64,000 nucleotides of DNA, taken from the NCBI RefSeq assembly GCF_900142365.1, contig NZ_FRAP01000011.1:62001-126000 (forward strand), in the 5' to 3' direction. Below the pieces are notes generated by a model, which was not told the DNA's origin, did not search any database, and worked only from the letters and a program-made list of their open reading frames with translations. The translations under genes were made by a program, and so were the position numbers. Shown here piece by piece: positions 52,109-62,033 of the stretch; the first letter of the stretch is position 1; every line of letters starts with the position of its first letter. This DNA comes from Pseudonocardia thermophila. GTDB taxonomy: Bacteria > Actinomycetota > Actinomycetes > Mycobacteriales > Pseudonocardiaceae.

Positions 52109-53727
52109 AGCGGCTTCGCGATCACGGTGAAGGTGGTCTCGCCGTGGCGCACGAAGCGGACGACGCCGCAGAGCACGCCCGCGGCCTCCCACAGGGAGAA
52201 CAGCGGCATGAGCGCGACCACAGCGATCCGCTCCCACCAGCGCCGACGGCCGTCGGCGGAGGCGCGGGCGTTGAGCTTGAGCCCCTCCCAGTAGGTCCAG
52301 ACCTGGTAGGCGATGTTCATCGCCCACACCGGCAGGAGCGCCGCGGTCACGGGCAGGGTGTCGAGGTCGCCCAGCAGCGCGCCGGCGACGAGGACGACGG
52401 CGACGTGCTGCAGCGGCCCGCAGCCCCAGATGATCATGTTGTGGATCAGCAGGAGCCGATGGCGCAGCGGCACCGATCGGTTCACCGACAGCTCCATCAG
52501 CCCCCAGGCCCAGCGCTCGCGCTGGCGCACCAGATCGGTGACGCTCGCCGGCGTCGCCCCGAGGGACCGGCCGGCGAACCAGTCGCTGCGGCCCGGGTAG
52601 CGGTCGGCGAAGTGCAGCGCGAACTGGGCGTCCTCGACGATGGCGCGGGGCCCGAAGTCCCAGCCGATCTCGGCCTCGACCGAGGCGCGGACCAGCAGCA
52701 GCTCGCCGTGCACGCCGGCCCGGGGGGTGCCGGTACCGGTGGTGAGCGCGAAGGTCGACAGATCGCACGCGGGGCGGACGGCGTCGGCGAGCCACAGCAG
52801 CCGCTGCGCCCCGTGCTCGCGCGGGTAGGTGAGCACGCCCTGGGCGAGGTGCTTCGCGGCGGCGCCGCGGCCGCGCTGGGCGTGCACGAAGCGGGCGATC
52901 GCCGCGCTGGTGTCCACGTCGACGCCGGTGTCGTCGTCCATGTGCAGCACCCACACGTCGTCGCGGGCCTCGCCCTCGCGGATGCGCAGCTCGTGGGCGT
53001 AGTGGTTGGCGCGGGCCTTGAACCGGGTGCCGGCGGGGGTGCGGTAGGCCCGGGGCACGATCACGATGCGCACCTGCGGGCCGGCGAGCAGGGCGATCCG
53101 GCCGAGCGCCTCGCAGCCCTCCTCCACGACGACGTCGACGCGCATGCGGGGGAAGTGGGTGGGCAGGGCGCGGCGGTAGGAGCGCACGACCCGCTCCAAC
53201 GCCGGGTAGGTCGCGAACCGACCGATCGTGGGGACGACGACCAGCAGCTTCGCGTCGTGGACCGGCGGCGGGGGCGGCTCGCGGCGCAGCCCGCGCAGGC
53301 GGCGGAGGGTGCGGATCGCGCCGGCGATGCCGATCAGCGAGGCGCTGCACGGCAACGTCCAGAGGATGGTGGTGACCCACGAGAGGGTCCCGGTCGTGGC
53401 GCCCTGCTGGGAGAAGGTCCAGCCGGAGACCGAGATCGCCACCAGGAACGTCACGACGAACGACGTCACGCCCGGCCGTACCGGGCTCGGGGGCTGCAGC
53501 CGGGGCGGGACCTGAAGCCGGACGGTGGGCTGCGGGCTCGCGGGGTACCGGGGAGTGGGTGTGGTGGCGGCGGTGCTCCCGGTCGTCGTCACGCCTCCCC
53601 CCGACGTCGATCGTGGACCGCTCTCGACAGACCGAGCAGCAGCGGCACCGGACGATGCTGCACCGATCGATGTTGTGACGGTCGCCACCGCCGCCCCGGT
53701 ACCCCCGCTCGCCATGGCCGCAAGCAT
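52105..53727 (-). CDS. Processive family 2 glycosyltransferase (polysaccharide synthase)
   Basis: The 540-residue protein has a low-complexity Ser/Thr/Pro N-terminus (to about 85), two TM helices (about 88-140), a cytoplasmic GT-A domain (160-410) and C-terminal TM helices. Catalytic elements are DDD (264-266), the second acidic pair ED (365-366) and RQRERW (401-406), the (Q/R)xxRW signature of processive synthases such as cellulose and hyaluronan synthases. It is the first gene of the operon. ATG at 53727 is taken; ATG at 53715 is equally possible, as neither has a clear ribosome site. Confidence 0.85.
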   Translation of the reverse strand: MLAAMASGGTGAAVATVTTSIGAASSGAAAARSVESGPRSTSGGGVTTTGSTAATTPTPRYPASPQPTVRLQVPPRLQPPSPVRPGVTSFVVTFLVAISVSGWTFSQQGATTGTLSWVTTILWTLPCSASLIGIAGAIRTLRRLRGLRREPPPPPVHDAKLLVVVPTIGRFATYPALERVVRSYRRALPTHFPRMRVDVVVEEGCEALGRIALLAGPQVRIVIVPRAYRTPAGTRFKARANHYAHELRIREGEARDDVWVLHMDDDTGVDVDTSAAIARFVHAQRGRGAAAKHLAQGVLTYPREHGAQRLLWLADAVRPACDLSTFALTTGTGTPRAGVHGELLLVRASVEAEIGWDFGPRAIVEDAQFALHFADRYPGRSDWFAGRSLGATPASVTDLVRQRERWAWGLMELSVNRSVPLRHRLLLIHNMIIWGCGPLQHVAVVLVAGALLGDLDTLPVTAALLPVWAMNIAYQVWTYWEGLKLNARASADGRRRWWERIAVVALMPLFSLWEAAGVLCGVVRFVRHGETTFTVIAKPL

Positions 53728-54032
53728 CGCCGTCCGGGGCCGGGAGCCGGAATGCCCGCGGCGGGACGTGATCGTCGCGCGGGCGTCAGCCTTTGCTTAC
53801 CGACCGGCAACCCCGGCCGGCGCCGACGACGGTTCCTGCAGGTCAGGATCGGGTTGGCCACCGTCCGCCCGTCCACCGTCGTGTTCCTTCCCAGCGCCGA
53901 CCGCCGCCCCGGCGATGCCGGTCGGCCGTTCCGGGGAGCTCCGCAGCGCCGGGGAGTCGTCCCGAAAGTCCACAATGGAATCTTCCCGCGGTCCCCGACG
54001 CGGCTCCCACCACCCCGGTCGCACCGCGCAAG
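53728..54032. other. Divergent intergenic region between the polysaccharide synthase and peroxidase genes
   Basis: About 300 bp with no gene supported. It must hold the two divergent promoters, but no confident -10/-35 pair, palindrome or GTAACG repeat was found. Confidence 0.3.
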
Positions 54033-54767
54033 ATGTGCGGTGTGAGTGCTGACACGAGCGTGTTCGACGTGGACCTGGTCGCCCTCGACGGGTCCCCGCT
54101 GGATCCGGCGACGCTGCGCGACAAGGTGGTGCTGGTCGTGAACGTGGCGTCGAAGTGCGGGCTGACCCCGCAGTACGAGGGCCTCGAGGAGCTGCAGAAG
54201 CGCTACGGCGACCGCGGGTTCACCGTCCTCGGCGCCCCGTGCAACCAGTTCGCCGGCCAGGAGCCGGGGACGCCGGAGGAGATCGCGACCTTCTGCTCGG
54301 CGACCTACGGGGTCACGTTCCCGCTGCTGGAGCGGCTGGACGTGAACGGCCAGTCGCGCCACCCGCTGTTCACCCGGCTCACCGCGCACCCCGACGCGGA
54401 GGGCCGGGCCGGTGACGTGGAGTGGAACTTCGAGAAGTTCCTCGTGTCGCGGTCCGGCCAGGTGATCGGGCGGTTCCGGCCGCGCACCGCCCCGACCGAC
54501 GAGGCCGTGACCAGCGCGATCGAGGCCGCCCTCGACGCGTCCACCCCGAGCGGCGAGCAGGGCTGGGAGAAGGGCGTCGCCGCCGACGTCCGGCCGGGCG
54601 ACCGGGTGCGCGTGCCCGCCCGCGACGTCGAGCTGCAGGTGACCCGGATCGATCCGGCCTTCTTCGGCAACGACGCCATGGTCGCGCTGATCGAGGACAC
54701 CCCGAGCCGGTGGTTGAAGGTGCCGGCGCAGGTGGACACCGAGGTGGAGATCCAGCGCGCGAGCTGA
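54033..54767 (+). CDS. Glutathione/thioredoxin peroxidase (Cys-type GPx) with C-terminal extension
   Basis: Residues 1-165 form a complete GPx fold: peroxidatic Cys42 in VASKCGLTPQY, Cys70-Asn-Gln in GAPCNQFAGQEPG, possible resolving Cys88, and Trp131-Asn132 in EWNFEKFL. As a Cys-type enzyme lacking glutathione-binding arginines it probably uses thioredoxin or mycoredoxin. Residues 170-244 (EKGVAADVRPGDRVRVPARD...) are a compact beta-rich extension that normal ~160-residue bacterial GPx proteins lack. ATG at 54033; GTG at 54042 is possible. A hairpin terminator follows, so it is monocistronic. Confidence 0.85.
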   Translation: MCGVSADTSVFDVDLVALDGSPLDPATLRDKVVLVVNVASKCGLTPQYEGLEELQKRYGDRGFTVLGAPCNQFAGQEPGTPEEIATFCSATYGVTFPLLERLDVNGQSRHPLFTRLTAHPDAEGRAGDVEWNFEKFLVSRSGQVIGRFRPRTAPTDEAVTSAIEAALDASTPSGEQGWEKGVAADVRPGDRVRVPARDVELQVTRIDPAFFGNDAMVALIEDTPSRWLKVPAQVDTEVEIQRAS

Positions 54768-54788
54768 CGGGTACCGCGTCACGACGGA

Positions 54789-54815
54789 GCCGCACGAGGA
54801 CGGTCCTCGTGCGGC
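54789..54815 (+). terminator. Terminator after the peroxidase gene
   Basis: GCCGCACGAGGA and its complement TCCTCGTGCGGC form a 12-bp stem with a CGG loop, followed by TTCCGTGTTCTC. It lies 21 nt after the stop codon. Confidence 0.65.
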
Positions 54816-55008
54816 TTCCGTGTTCTCGGGCGCATGTTCCCGGGCGCGTGTTCCCTGCAGGGGGGGCGACCCGGGGGTCCACCGATCGGCCGACACCGGG
54901 TTCGCACTGGACACCGGCCGCTCGCCCGACGGTGCCGGAAGCCGGTTCGCGAGACCTTTGTGGCACCGGGGAAACACCCCGGGGAACACCACGAAGGAGC
55001 TGATCCAG

Positions 55009-55467
55009 ATGATCACCACCACCCCCGCCCCCGCTGCTCCGGTCGCGCAGAAGAACGGCCGCGGCCGCGGCATCGCCCTCGCCGCCGCCGGCCTGCTCGC
55101 CGGTGCCGGGATCGCCACCGGTCTCGTGATCGGCCTGGGTGGCACGTCCGAGCAGGCCGTGCCGGCGCCGTCCGGTGCGGTCGTGATCGACGGCGGGTCC
55201 GCGCACGGCGGCAGCGCGCACCACCACGTGACCCCGCCGGTGAAGCCCTCGGCCGCGATCGAGAAGCTGCAGAACGAGCTCGCGCAGCTCAACTACTACC
55301 AGGGCCCGATCAACGGGATCATGAACGCGCAGACCAGGCAGGCGATCACGTACCTGCAGCGCGACGCGGGGCTGCCGCAGACCGGTGAGATGAACGCCGC
55401 CACCCAGGCCGCGCTGGCGAACTTCCTGGCCCACGGCAACAACCAGATGAACGGGATGAACAACTGA
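55009..55467 (+). CDS. Small secreted or membrane-anchored peptidoglycan-binding protein
   Basis: The 152-residue protein has a basic N-terminus and one hydrophobic helix (GIALAAAGLLAGAGIATGLVIGLGG, about 21-45), then a Gly/Ser/His-rich linker (GGSAHGGSAHHH) and a PG_binding_1 domain (about 80-140: IEKLQNELAQLNYYQGPINGIM, TRQAITYLQRDAGLPQTGEMNAAT). The domain binds the cell wall; no catalytic domain is attached. The tail is Asn/Met-rich (GNNQMNGMNN). ATG at 55009 follows AAGGAG. The His-rich linker could bind metal, which is only a suggestion. Confidence 0.8.
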   Translation: MITTTPAPAAPVAQKNGRGRGIALAAAGLLAGAGIATGLVIGLGGTSEQAVPAPSGAVVIDGGSAHGGSAHHHVTPPVKPSAAIEKLQNELAQLNYYQGPINGIMNAQTRQAITYLQRDAGLPQTGEMNAATQAALANFLAHGNNQMNGMNN

Positions 55468-55625
55468 CGCAGGGACGCCTGACAACAGAAGACGGCACCA
55501 CCGCGCCGAGGAGCGACGACCCCCACCCACCGTGGACCGGTCGCCGCTCCTCGCCGTCCGCGGGTAACCCGGCGGTCGCGCCGAGCGAGTCAGAGTGGTT
55601 CCGGTATCCGCAGAGAGGCACGGCC

Positions 55626-56327
55626 ATGACCGCCGTCGACACCGCAGTTCCCACGCAGAGGCTCGCCCGGATCGCCGGCGGCTGCTACCTGCTCACCTTC
55701 GTCTCCATCCCGACGCTGGTCCTCTACGGCCACGTGCACGAGCCGGACTTCCTCACCGGCGGCGCGCCCTGGGAGCCGGTGGTGGTCGGCGGGATCCTGG
55801 AGGTGATCGTCGCCGTCGCGTGCATCGGGACCGCTGTCGCGCTGTACCCGGTGCTGCGCCGGTACGCCGAGGCGCGGGCGCTCGGGTTCGTCGCGGCGCG
55901 GATCGTCGAGGGGACCGCGATCCTCGTCGGCGTCGCGAGCCTGCTCGCCGTCGTCGCCATGAAGCGGGTCGAAGCGGGCGAGCTGCCGGTCGCCCGGGCG
56001 CTCGTCGCCTTCTACGACGCGGACTTCCTGCTCAGCCAGGGGCTGATCCCGGCGGCGAACGCGCTGCTGCTGGGCAGCGTGCTCCACCGGTTCCACCTCG
56101 TGCCGCGGGTGCTGGCGCTGATCGGGTTCGCCGGAGCGGCGCTGCTGCTGGCGTCGGACCTCGCCACCCTGTTCGGGCTGTGGGACCGGGTGTCCCCGGT
56201 GTCCGCGCTCGCCGCCCTCCCGATCGCGGTGTGGGAGTTCTCGCTCGGCGTGTACCTGGTCGTGAAGGGCGTGCGGGTGGCCGACCCCGGGCCGGGCGGG
56301 ATCCCTTCGGCGCCGGCCACGGTGTAG
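55626..56327 (+). CDS. DUF4386 family membrane protein
   Basis: The 233-residue protein has six predicted TM helices and the DUF4386 pattern: RIAGGCYLLTFVSI at the start, ALYPVLRRYAEARALGFVAARIVEG in the second helix pair and DFLLSQGLIPAANALLLGSVLHRFHLVPR. Function of the family is unknown. ATG at 55626. Its stop is 3 nt before the end of the convergent monooxygenase gene. Confidence 0.75.
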   Translation: MTAVDTAVPTQRLARIAGGCYLLTFVSIPTLVLYGHVHEPDFLTGGAPWEPVVVGGILEVIVAVACIGTAVALYPVLRRYAEARALGFVAARIVEGTAILVGVASLLAVVAMKRVEAGELPVARALVAFYDADFLLSQGLIPAANALLLGSVLHRFHLVPRVLALIGFAGAALLLASDLATLFGLWDRVSPVSALAALPIAVWEFSLGVYLVVKGVRVADPGPGGIPSAPATV

Positions 56328-56330
56328 GGG

Positions 56331-57656
56331 TCAGGCTGCCGCACCGGCCCGGGCCGGATCGGCGGGCGTCTTCGGCGGTGCGCCGTGGCGCAGCGCGGCG
56401 GCCACCACGGGCGGGGCGAAGAGCGCCGCGGGCGGTGCCATGAGGTGGGTGACCGAGGTGAACGCCAGGTTCGCCCGGTCGTCGACGGCGGCCGCCCGGA
56501 GCACGCGGGACACGTAGGCGTTGATGCGGGCCTGGTCGCGCGGACGGGGGCCGGTCGTGCGGGCGTAGGTGAAGTCCGCGCCCGTCGACAGGTGCCACGG
56601 GGCATCGGCGATCTTCGCCAGCGCCTTCGGTGCGGCGGCCGCGAGCGAGGGGCCCACGCCGTACCGGTCGACGAGCCGGCCCAGCTCACGCACCTGCAGC
56701 AGCGCCGAGCTCATGCCCTGGCCGTAGATCGGGTTGACGCTCGCCACGGTGTCCCCGACCGCCACGAAGCCCGGCACCGGTCGGGCCATCCGCTCCCAGT
56801 GCCGGCGCAGGCCGCTGCGGAACGTGTACCGCCGCGGCCGGTCGAGGAACGGCCGGTCGAGCAGCTGCGCGAGGACCGGGTCGGCGAAGGCCGCGGCGGC
56901 GTACTCGCGGACCTCCGCAGGGTCGGTGGGTCCGGCCTCGCCGAAGAACGCGCCGAACCCGACCTGCCAGAGCCCGCCCTCCATCGGCAGCGCGATGCCC
57001 ATGCGCGGGATGCGCGGGGTGTGCTGGACCGCCGCGACCACCGCGCCGTCGAGATCACCTTCCTGCCGCTCGACGAGGAACGACGTGTAGCGGATGTCGA
57101 CGCCGACCTCCGTGACCGGCGGATCCGGCACCCCGGTGGGCACGCCGCGGCCGCGGCCACCGGCGTCGATCACGAGATCGGCCTCGATCGTCCGCCCGGA
57201 GCGCAGCGCGACGCCGTGGACGGCACCGCCGCGCCCGACGGCGGTGGTGACCGTGTCGTGCTCCCGGCGCACGTTCGGGATCCGCTCCACCGCCGCCCAC
57301 ATCTCCTGCTGGATCAACTCGCGGCTGCAGAGGCTCCGGCCCCGTCCGACGTCGGGGAAGCGCAGCTCGTGGCGCACCGCCCCGGCCGCGGCCCAGTGGC
57401 ACGGGACGTGCGTCGGATCGGGCCCCGGTGGCACCGCACCGCGGACGCGCAGGCGCTCGTCGAGGCCGGGGAACAGCTCGTTCAGGACGAGCGCGCCGGA
57501 GAGCAGCATCGCGTGCGGCAGCCCGGCCTGCGGGGGCAGCGCAGGCGCGGGGTGCCGTTCGACGAGGACCACCTCCCCGGCACGGCGCGCCAGCACCGCC
57601 GCGGCCGCGAGGCCGGCGATCCCGCCACCCACCACGACGACCCGATCGATCTCCAT
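56331..57656 (-). CDS. FAD-dependent monooxygenase/epoxidase-like flavoprotein
   Basis: The 441-residue protein opens with VVVVGGGIAGLAAAAVLARRAGEVVLVER for FAD, has an LPHAMLLSGALVLNELFPGL helix and closes with VAVGDTVASVNPIYGQGMSSALLQ, the second FAD site. This is the group of putative epoxidases/hydroxylases near geranylgeranyl reductase and PHBH. It has no obvious reductase partner. It is divergent from the TetR gene at 57735 across a 4 x 13-bp repeat, so TetR probably represses it until a substrate-like ligand appears. ATG at 57656 is used; GTG at 57665 would add three residues. Confidence 0.8.
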   Translation of the reverse strand: MEIDRVVVVGGGIAGLAAAAVLARRAGEVVLVERHPAPALPPQAGLPHAMLLSGALVLNELFPGLDERLRVRGAVPPGPDPTHVPCHWAAAGAVRHELRFPDVGRGRSLCSRELIQQEMWAAVERIPNVRREHDTVTTAVGRGGAVHGVALRSGRTIEADLVIDAGGRGRGVPTGVPDPPVTEVGVDIRYTSFLVERQEGDLDGAVVAAVQHTPRIPRMGIALPMEGGLWQVGFGAFFGEAGPTDPAEVREYAAAAFADPVLAQLLDRPFLDRPRRYTFRSGLRRHWERMARPVPGFVAVGDTVASVNPIYGQGMSSALLQVRELGRLVDRYGVGPSLAAAAPKALAKIADAPWHLSTGADFTYARTTGPRPRDQARINAYVSRVLRAAAVDDRANLAFTSVTHLMAPPAALFAPPVVAAALRHGAPPKTPADPARAGAAA

Positions 57657-57679
57657 CGCTGTCACCCCGTCCCTAATTT

Positions 57680-57731
57680 CGTTACGCTGATACGTTACGA
57701 TGTAACGTTACAGGCATACGTTAGGCTGTCA
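57680..57731. promoter_or_regulatory. Four tandem 13-bp CGTTAC repeats, likely TetR operator
   Basis: CGTTAC begins at 57680, 57693 and 57706 and CGTTAG at 57719, exactly 13 bp apart. The palindrome TGTAACGTTACA (57701-57712) overlaps the centre. A TAGGCT hexamer (57722-57727) is 7 nt before the GTG of the TetR gene, so the regulator is probably translated leaderless from a promoter under the operator. The period (13) differs from the 12-bp period of the left locus. Confidence 0.65.
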
Positions 57732-57734
57732 AGC

Positions 57735-58424
57735 GTGGGACGACGGCGGGTGCACGACGAAGCGACCGGCGAGGCGCTCCTCGACGAGGCACTCGCCCTG
57801 CTGCGCGCGGGCGGGCCGGAGGCGGTGACCGTGCGGGCGGTCGCCGAGGCGGCCGGCACGAGCGCGCGAGCGGTTTACTCGGTGTTCGGGTCGATCCAGG
57901 GCATGCTCGACGCACTGGCGCAGCGCGGGTACGCGCGGCTCGTCGATCTGGTCGCCGCCGTGCCGGAGACCGACGACCCGGCCGGCGACCTGGTGACGGT
58001 CGGGATGCAGGGCTTCCGCACGTTCGCGCTCGAGGAACCGGTCCTGTTCCGGCTCACCTTCGAGCAGGTGTCGGCCGAGCTGCTCGAGAACGAGGCCGTG
58101 GCGCAGACCGCCTACGACACCTACCGGGCGCTGCGGAGCCGGGTCCGTCGGCTGCGCGCGGCCGGCGGTGTGCACCCCGACCGGACGGACGTGGCGTGCT
58201 GCTTCGCCTTCCACGCCACCTGCCAGGGGCTGTGCTCGTCAGAGATGTCCACCTGGCAGCCGCCGGACGGCCCGGGCTTCTGGGGGATGCTCCACGGCGC
58301 CGATCTCGCGCCCGTCTGGCACGACACGCTCACCGGGCTGGTGGCGCGGTTCCGGCACCCGCCGGGCGAGGCGGATCAGCCGGGCCAGACCCAGTCGGCG
58401 ACGTCCGGGGCGTCCACGCCGTAG
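57735..58424 (+). CDS. TetR family transcriptional regulator
   Basis: The 229-residue protein has the TetR N-terminal helix-turn-helix: [40 protein letters not shown] (read in parts), then a helical ligand domain with a WHG-like C-terminal region ([18 protein letters not shown]). It should bind the repeat array just upstream, regulating itself and the divergent monooxygenase. GTG at 57735 has no ribosome site. Its last 49 nt overlap the convergent phosphoketolase gene. Confidence 0.85.
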   Translation: MGRRRVHDEATGEALLDEALALLRAGGPEAVTVRAVAEAAGTSARAVYSVFGSIQGMLDALAQRGYARLVDLVAAVPETDDPAGDLVTVGMQGFRTFALEEPVLFRLTFEQVSAELLENEAVAQTAYDTYRALRSRVRRLRAAGGVHPDRTDVACCFAFHATCQGLCSSEMSTWQPPDGPGFWGMLHGADLAPVWHDTLTGLVARFRHPPGEADQPGQTQSATSGASTP

Positions 58425-60775
58425 GTGTAGGCGTGGCGGCGGCAGCGCAGCCGCTCGTCGAGCATGTGCTGGCGCAGCGCCGCGTGCTTGACCGCCAGGC
58501 CCGGCACCCGGTCGATGACGTCGGCGACCAGGTGGAACCGGTCCAGGTCATTGCGCATCACCATGTCGAACGGCGTGGTGGTCGTGCCCTCCTCCTTGTA
58601 CCCGCGTACGTGGATGTTCGAGTGGTTGGTCCGCCGGTAGGTGAGCTGGTGGATCAGCGACGGGTAGCCGTGGTGGGCGAACACGACCGGCTTGTCGGTG
58701 GTGAACAACGCGTCGAACTCGCGATCGGCGAGCCCGTGCGGGTGCTCGCGGGCGTCCTGCAGCCGCAGCAGGTCGACGACGTTGACCACCCGCACCTTCA
58801 GCTGCGGCAGGTGCTCGCGCAGCAGCGCGGCCGCGGCGAGCGTCTCGATGGTGGGGACGTCGCCCGCGCAGCCGAGCACGACGTCGGGCTCGGCGCCACC
58901 GTCGGTGGAGGCCCAGTCCCAGATGCCGATGCCGCGCGCGCAGTGGGCGATCGCCTCGTCGACGGACAACCACTGCGGGCCCGGGTTCTTGCCGGCCACG
59001 ACGACGTTCACGTAGTCGCGGGTGCGCAGGCAGTGGTCCATCGTCGACAGCAGCGTGTTCGCGTCCGGCGGCAGGTAGACCCGAACGACTTCGGCCTTCT
59101 TGTTCAGCACGTGGTCGATGAAGCCGGGGTCCTGGTGGGAGAACCCGTTGTGGTCCTGGCGCCACACATGGCTGGACAGCAGGTAGTTCAGCGACGCGAT
59201 CGGCCGCCGCCACGGGATGTGCCGGCTGGCCTCCAGCCACTTCGCGTGCTGGTTGAACATCGAGTCGACGATGTGGATGAACGCCTCGTAGCAGTTGAAC
59301 AGCCCGTGCCGGCCGGTGAGGACGTAGCCCTCCAGCCAGCCCTGGCACAGGTGCTCCGACAGCACCTCCAGCACCCGGCCGTGCTGTGCGGTGTGCTCGT
59401 CGGTGGGCAGGATCTCGCCGACGAACTGGCGGTCGGTCGCCTCGAACACCGCCTGCAGCCGGTTCGACGCGGTCTCGTCGGGGCCCACGATGCGGAAGGT
59501 GGTCGGGTTGGCCCGCACGACGTCGGCGAGCCAGGCGCCGAGCGTCCCGGTCGCGCTCGCCTGGGTCGCGCCGGGCCGCGGCACGTCCACGGCGTGCTGG
59601 GTGAAATCGGGCAGCTTCAGATCGCGCAGCAGCACCCCGCCGTTCGCGTGCGGGATCGCGCTCATCCGCGCGTCGCCCGACGGGGTCAGCGCAGCCAGCT
59701 CGGGCCGGGGCGCGCCGTCGTCGTCGAACAGCTCCTCGGGCCGGTACGAGCGCAGCCACGCCTCCAGCTGAGCCCGGTGCTCGGGGTTGTCGCGGGTGCC
59801 GGCCAGCGGCACCTGGTGCGCCCGCCAGGTGCCCTCGACCGGCAGACCGTCGACCTCCCGCGGCCCGGTCCAGCCCTTCGGCGTGTGCAGGATCAGCGCG
59901 GGCCAGCGCGGCCGGTCCACGCGGCCCTCGGCGGCGAGCTGCTCGGCGGCGCGGGTGCGGATGCGCGCGATCTCCGCGACGATCTCGTCCATCGTCGCGG
60001 CCATCCGCTCGTGCACGGCCATCGGGTCCTCGCCGTCGAACCCGCCCTCCACGACGTACAGGCGGTGCCCGTGCCCCTCCAACTGGGCGATCAGCTCCTC
60101 GCGGGTGATCCGGGCGGTGACGGTCGCGTTGGCGATCTTGTAGCCGTTGAGGTGCAGGATCGGCAGCACCGTCCCGTCGTGGACGGGGTGCAGGAACTTG
60201 TTGCCCTGCCACGACGCGGCCAGCGGACCCGTCTCGGCCTCGCCGTCGCCGATGACGCAGGCGACGAGCAGATCCGGGTTGTCGAACGCAGCCCCGTACG
60301 CGTGGGCGAGCGCGTAGCCCAGCTCGCCGCCCTCGTGGATCGAGCCGGGGGTCTCCGGCGCGGCGTGGCTGGGGATGCCGCCGGGGAAGGAGAACTGGCG
60401 GAACAGCTCCTTCATGCCGTCCGCGTCCTGCGACACCCGCGAGTACCGCTCCGAGTACGTGCCCTCCAACCACGCCGTCGCCACCACGGCCGGGCCGCCG
60501 TGGCCGGGCCCGGTCACGTACAGGACGTGCAGGTCGTCGCGGACGATGACCCGGTTCAGGTGCGCCCACAGGAACGTCAGGCCGGGGGTGGTGCCCCAGT
60601 GACCGAGCAGGCGCGGCTTGACGTGCTCCGGGGCGAGCGGCTCGCGCAGCAGCGGGTTGTCCATCAGGTAGATCTGCCCGACGGCCAGGTAGTTCGCCGC
60701 CCGCCACCAGGCGTCGAGCAGGCGCAGATCGGTGCGGTCGGCGGAGGCCGGCGCGGGGTGCTCGGTAGTCGTCAT
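58376..60775 (-). CDS. xfp: Phosphoketolase (xylulose-5-phosphate/fructose-6-phosphate)
   Basis: The 799-residue enzyme is full length. It splits xylulose-5-P or fructose-6-P with phosphate to acetyl phosphate and a shorter sugar phosphate, using thiamine diphosphate. Landmarks are [48 protein letters not shown], the ThDP motif [14 protein letters not shown] and C-terminal [22 protein letters not shown]. The stop overlaps the TetR gene; the ATG overlaps the acetate kinase stop (ATGA), so both are made together. Confidence 0.95.
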   Translation of the reverse strand: MTTTEHPAPASADRTDLRLLDAWWRAANYLAVGQIYLMDNPLLREPLAPEHVKPRLLGHWGTTPGLTFLWAHLNRVIVRDDLHVLYVTGPGHGGPAVVATAWLEGTYSERYSRVSQDADGMKELFRQFSFPGGIPSHAAPETPGSIHEGGELGYALAHAYGAAFDNPDLLVACVIGDGEAETGPLAASWQGNKFLHPVHDGTVLPILHLNGYKIANATVTARITREELIAQLEGHGHRLYVVEGGFDGEDPMAVHERMAATMDEIVAEIARIRTRAAEQLAAEGRVDRPRWPALILHTPKGWTGPREVDGLPVEGTWRAHQVPLAGTRDNPEHRAQLEAWLRSYRPEELFDDDGAPRPELAALTPSGDARMSAIPHANGGVLLRDLKLPDFTQHAVDVPRPGATQASATGTLGAWLADVVRANPTTFRIVGPDETASNRLQAVFEATDRQFVGEILPTDEHTAQHGRVLEVLSEHLCQGWLEGYVLTGRHGLFNCYEAFIHIVDSMFNQHAKWLEASRHIPWRRPIASLNYLLSSHVWRQDHNGFSHQDPGFIDHVLNKKAEVVRVYLPPDANTLLSTMDHCLRTRDYVNVVVAGKNPGPQWLSVDEAIAHCARGIGIWDWASTDGGAEPDVVLGCAGDVPTIETLAAAALLREHLPQLKVRVVNVVDLLRLQDAREHPHGLADREFDALFTTDKPVVFAHHGYPSLIHQLTYRRTNHSNIHVRGYKEEGTTTTPFDMVMRNDLDRFHLVADVIDRVPGLAVKHAALRQHMLDERLRCRRHAYTYGVDAPDVADWVWPG

Positions 60776-61968
60776 GCGGTGCTCCGATCGGCTGGACGGG
60801 TGGCGACGAGGGCGCGGGCCTCGTGGGCGACCTCGCTCTCCTCGTCGGTGGGCACGACGAGCACGGCCACGGCGGCGTCGGGCGGGGAGATCGTGCGCGG
60901 GCCGGACTCGTCGGCGGTGTTGCGGTGGGGATCGACGGCGATCCCGAGGTGGGCGAGCCCTCGGCAGACCTCGGCGCGCACGGCCGGGTCGTGCTCGCCC
61001 ACGCCGGCGGTGAACACGAGCGCGTCGAGCCCGCCGAGCGCGGCCGCGTAGGCCCCGACGTGGCAGCGGATGCGGTAGCAGTACAGCTCCAGCGCCTCCG
61101 CGGCGGCGCGGTCCCCGGCGTCGGCGCGGCGGTGCACCTCGCGCAGATCGCTCGCCCCGGCCAGGCCGAGCAGCCCGCTGCGGCGGGTGAGCAGGTCCTC
61201 GATCTGTTCGGCCGGCAGCCCGGCCTCACGGTGCAGGTGGAACACCACGCCCGGGTCGGCGTCGCCGGCTCGGGTTCCCATGACCAGCCCGTTCAGCGGG
61301 GTGAGCCCCATCGACGTGTCGACGGAGCGGCCCCCGGAGACCGCGGCGGCGCTCGCCCCGTTGCCCAGGTGCAGGCTGACCATGGCGAGGTCCGTGAGCG
61401 GGCGGCGCAGGTGCTCGGCGGCGCGGCGGGCGACGTAGGCGTGGGAGATGCCGTGGAACCCGTAGCGCCGGATACCGTAGCGGTCGGCGAGCTCGCGGGG
61501 CAGCGCGTAGCGGTGCGCCCGCGCAGGCATCGTGTGGTGGAAGGCGGTGTCGAACACGGCGACCTGCGGCACCCCGGGGTAGTGCTCGCGGGCCACGTGG
61601 ATCCCGCTGATCCCGGCCGGGTTGTGCAGCGGCGCGAGCGGGGTGAGCTCCTCCAAGGCGGCCAGCACGCCGTCGTCGACGAGGGTGGCCTCGGTGAACC
61701 GGGCGCCGCCGTGCACGATCCGGTGCCCGACGGCCAGCAGCTGGTCCTCAGGGTGGCCCAGCTCGGCGAACAGCAGCCGGTATCCGGCGGCGTGATCGTC
61801 GATCCGCTCCTCGACGACGCGTTCGTCGCCCCCGCTGCGGTGGACCAGCCGCGACCCGGTCTCGCCGATCCGCTCGACCAGGCCGCCGGCGACCGCCGCG
61901 CCGGATTCGTCGAGCAGCCGGTACTTGATCGTCGACGAGCCCGCGTTGAGGACCAGGACGTCGCTCAT
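60772..61968 (-). CDS. ackA: Acetate kinase
   Basis: The 398-residue enzyme has the ASKHA-fold motifs NAGSSTIKY at the N-terminus, [30 protein letters not shown] and FTAGVGEHD. It turns acetyl phosphate and ADP into acetate and ATP. Paired with phosphoketolase it gives an oxygen-independent ATP route from pentose or hexose phosphates. ATG at 61968 precedes the phosphoketolase gene in one operon; 65 bp separate it from the small membrane protein gene upstream. Confidence 0.95.
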   Translation of the reverse strand: MSDVLVLNAGSSTIKYRLLDESGAAVAGGLVERIGETGSRLVHRSGGDERVVEERIDDHAAGYRLLFAELGHPEDQLLAVGHRIVHGGARFTEATLVDDGVLAALEELTPLAPLHNPAGISGIHVAREHYPGVPQVAVFDTAFHHTMPARAHRYALPRELADRYGIRRYGFHGISHAYVARRAAEHLRRPLTDLAMVSLHLGNGASAAAVSGGRSVDTSMGLTPLNGLVMGTRAGDADPGVVFHLHREAGLPAEQIEDLLTRRSGLLGLAGASDLREVHRRADAGDRAAAEALELYCYRIRCHVGAYAAALGGLDALVFTAGVGEHDPAVRAEVCRGLAHLGIAVDPHRNTADESGPRTISPPDAAVAVLVVPTDEESEVAHEARALVATRPADRSTA

Positions 61969-62033
61969 CGCCGGTCACGCTCCTCGGTGCTACCGGTGTC
62001 GGTCACCCTCGCCCCTCTCGGCACGACCCGCTC

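Noticed and set aside
57680..57731. Same operator as the 12-bp GTAACG regulon
   Set aside because: The hexamer is shared, but the period is 13 bp, there are four units, and the orientation does not give a matching -10 for the minus-strand gene; kept as a separate site.
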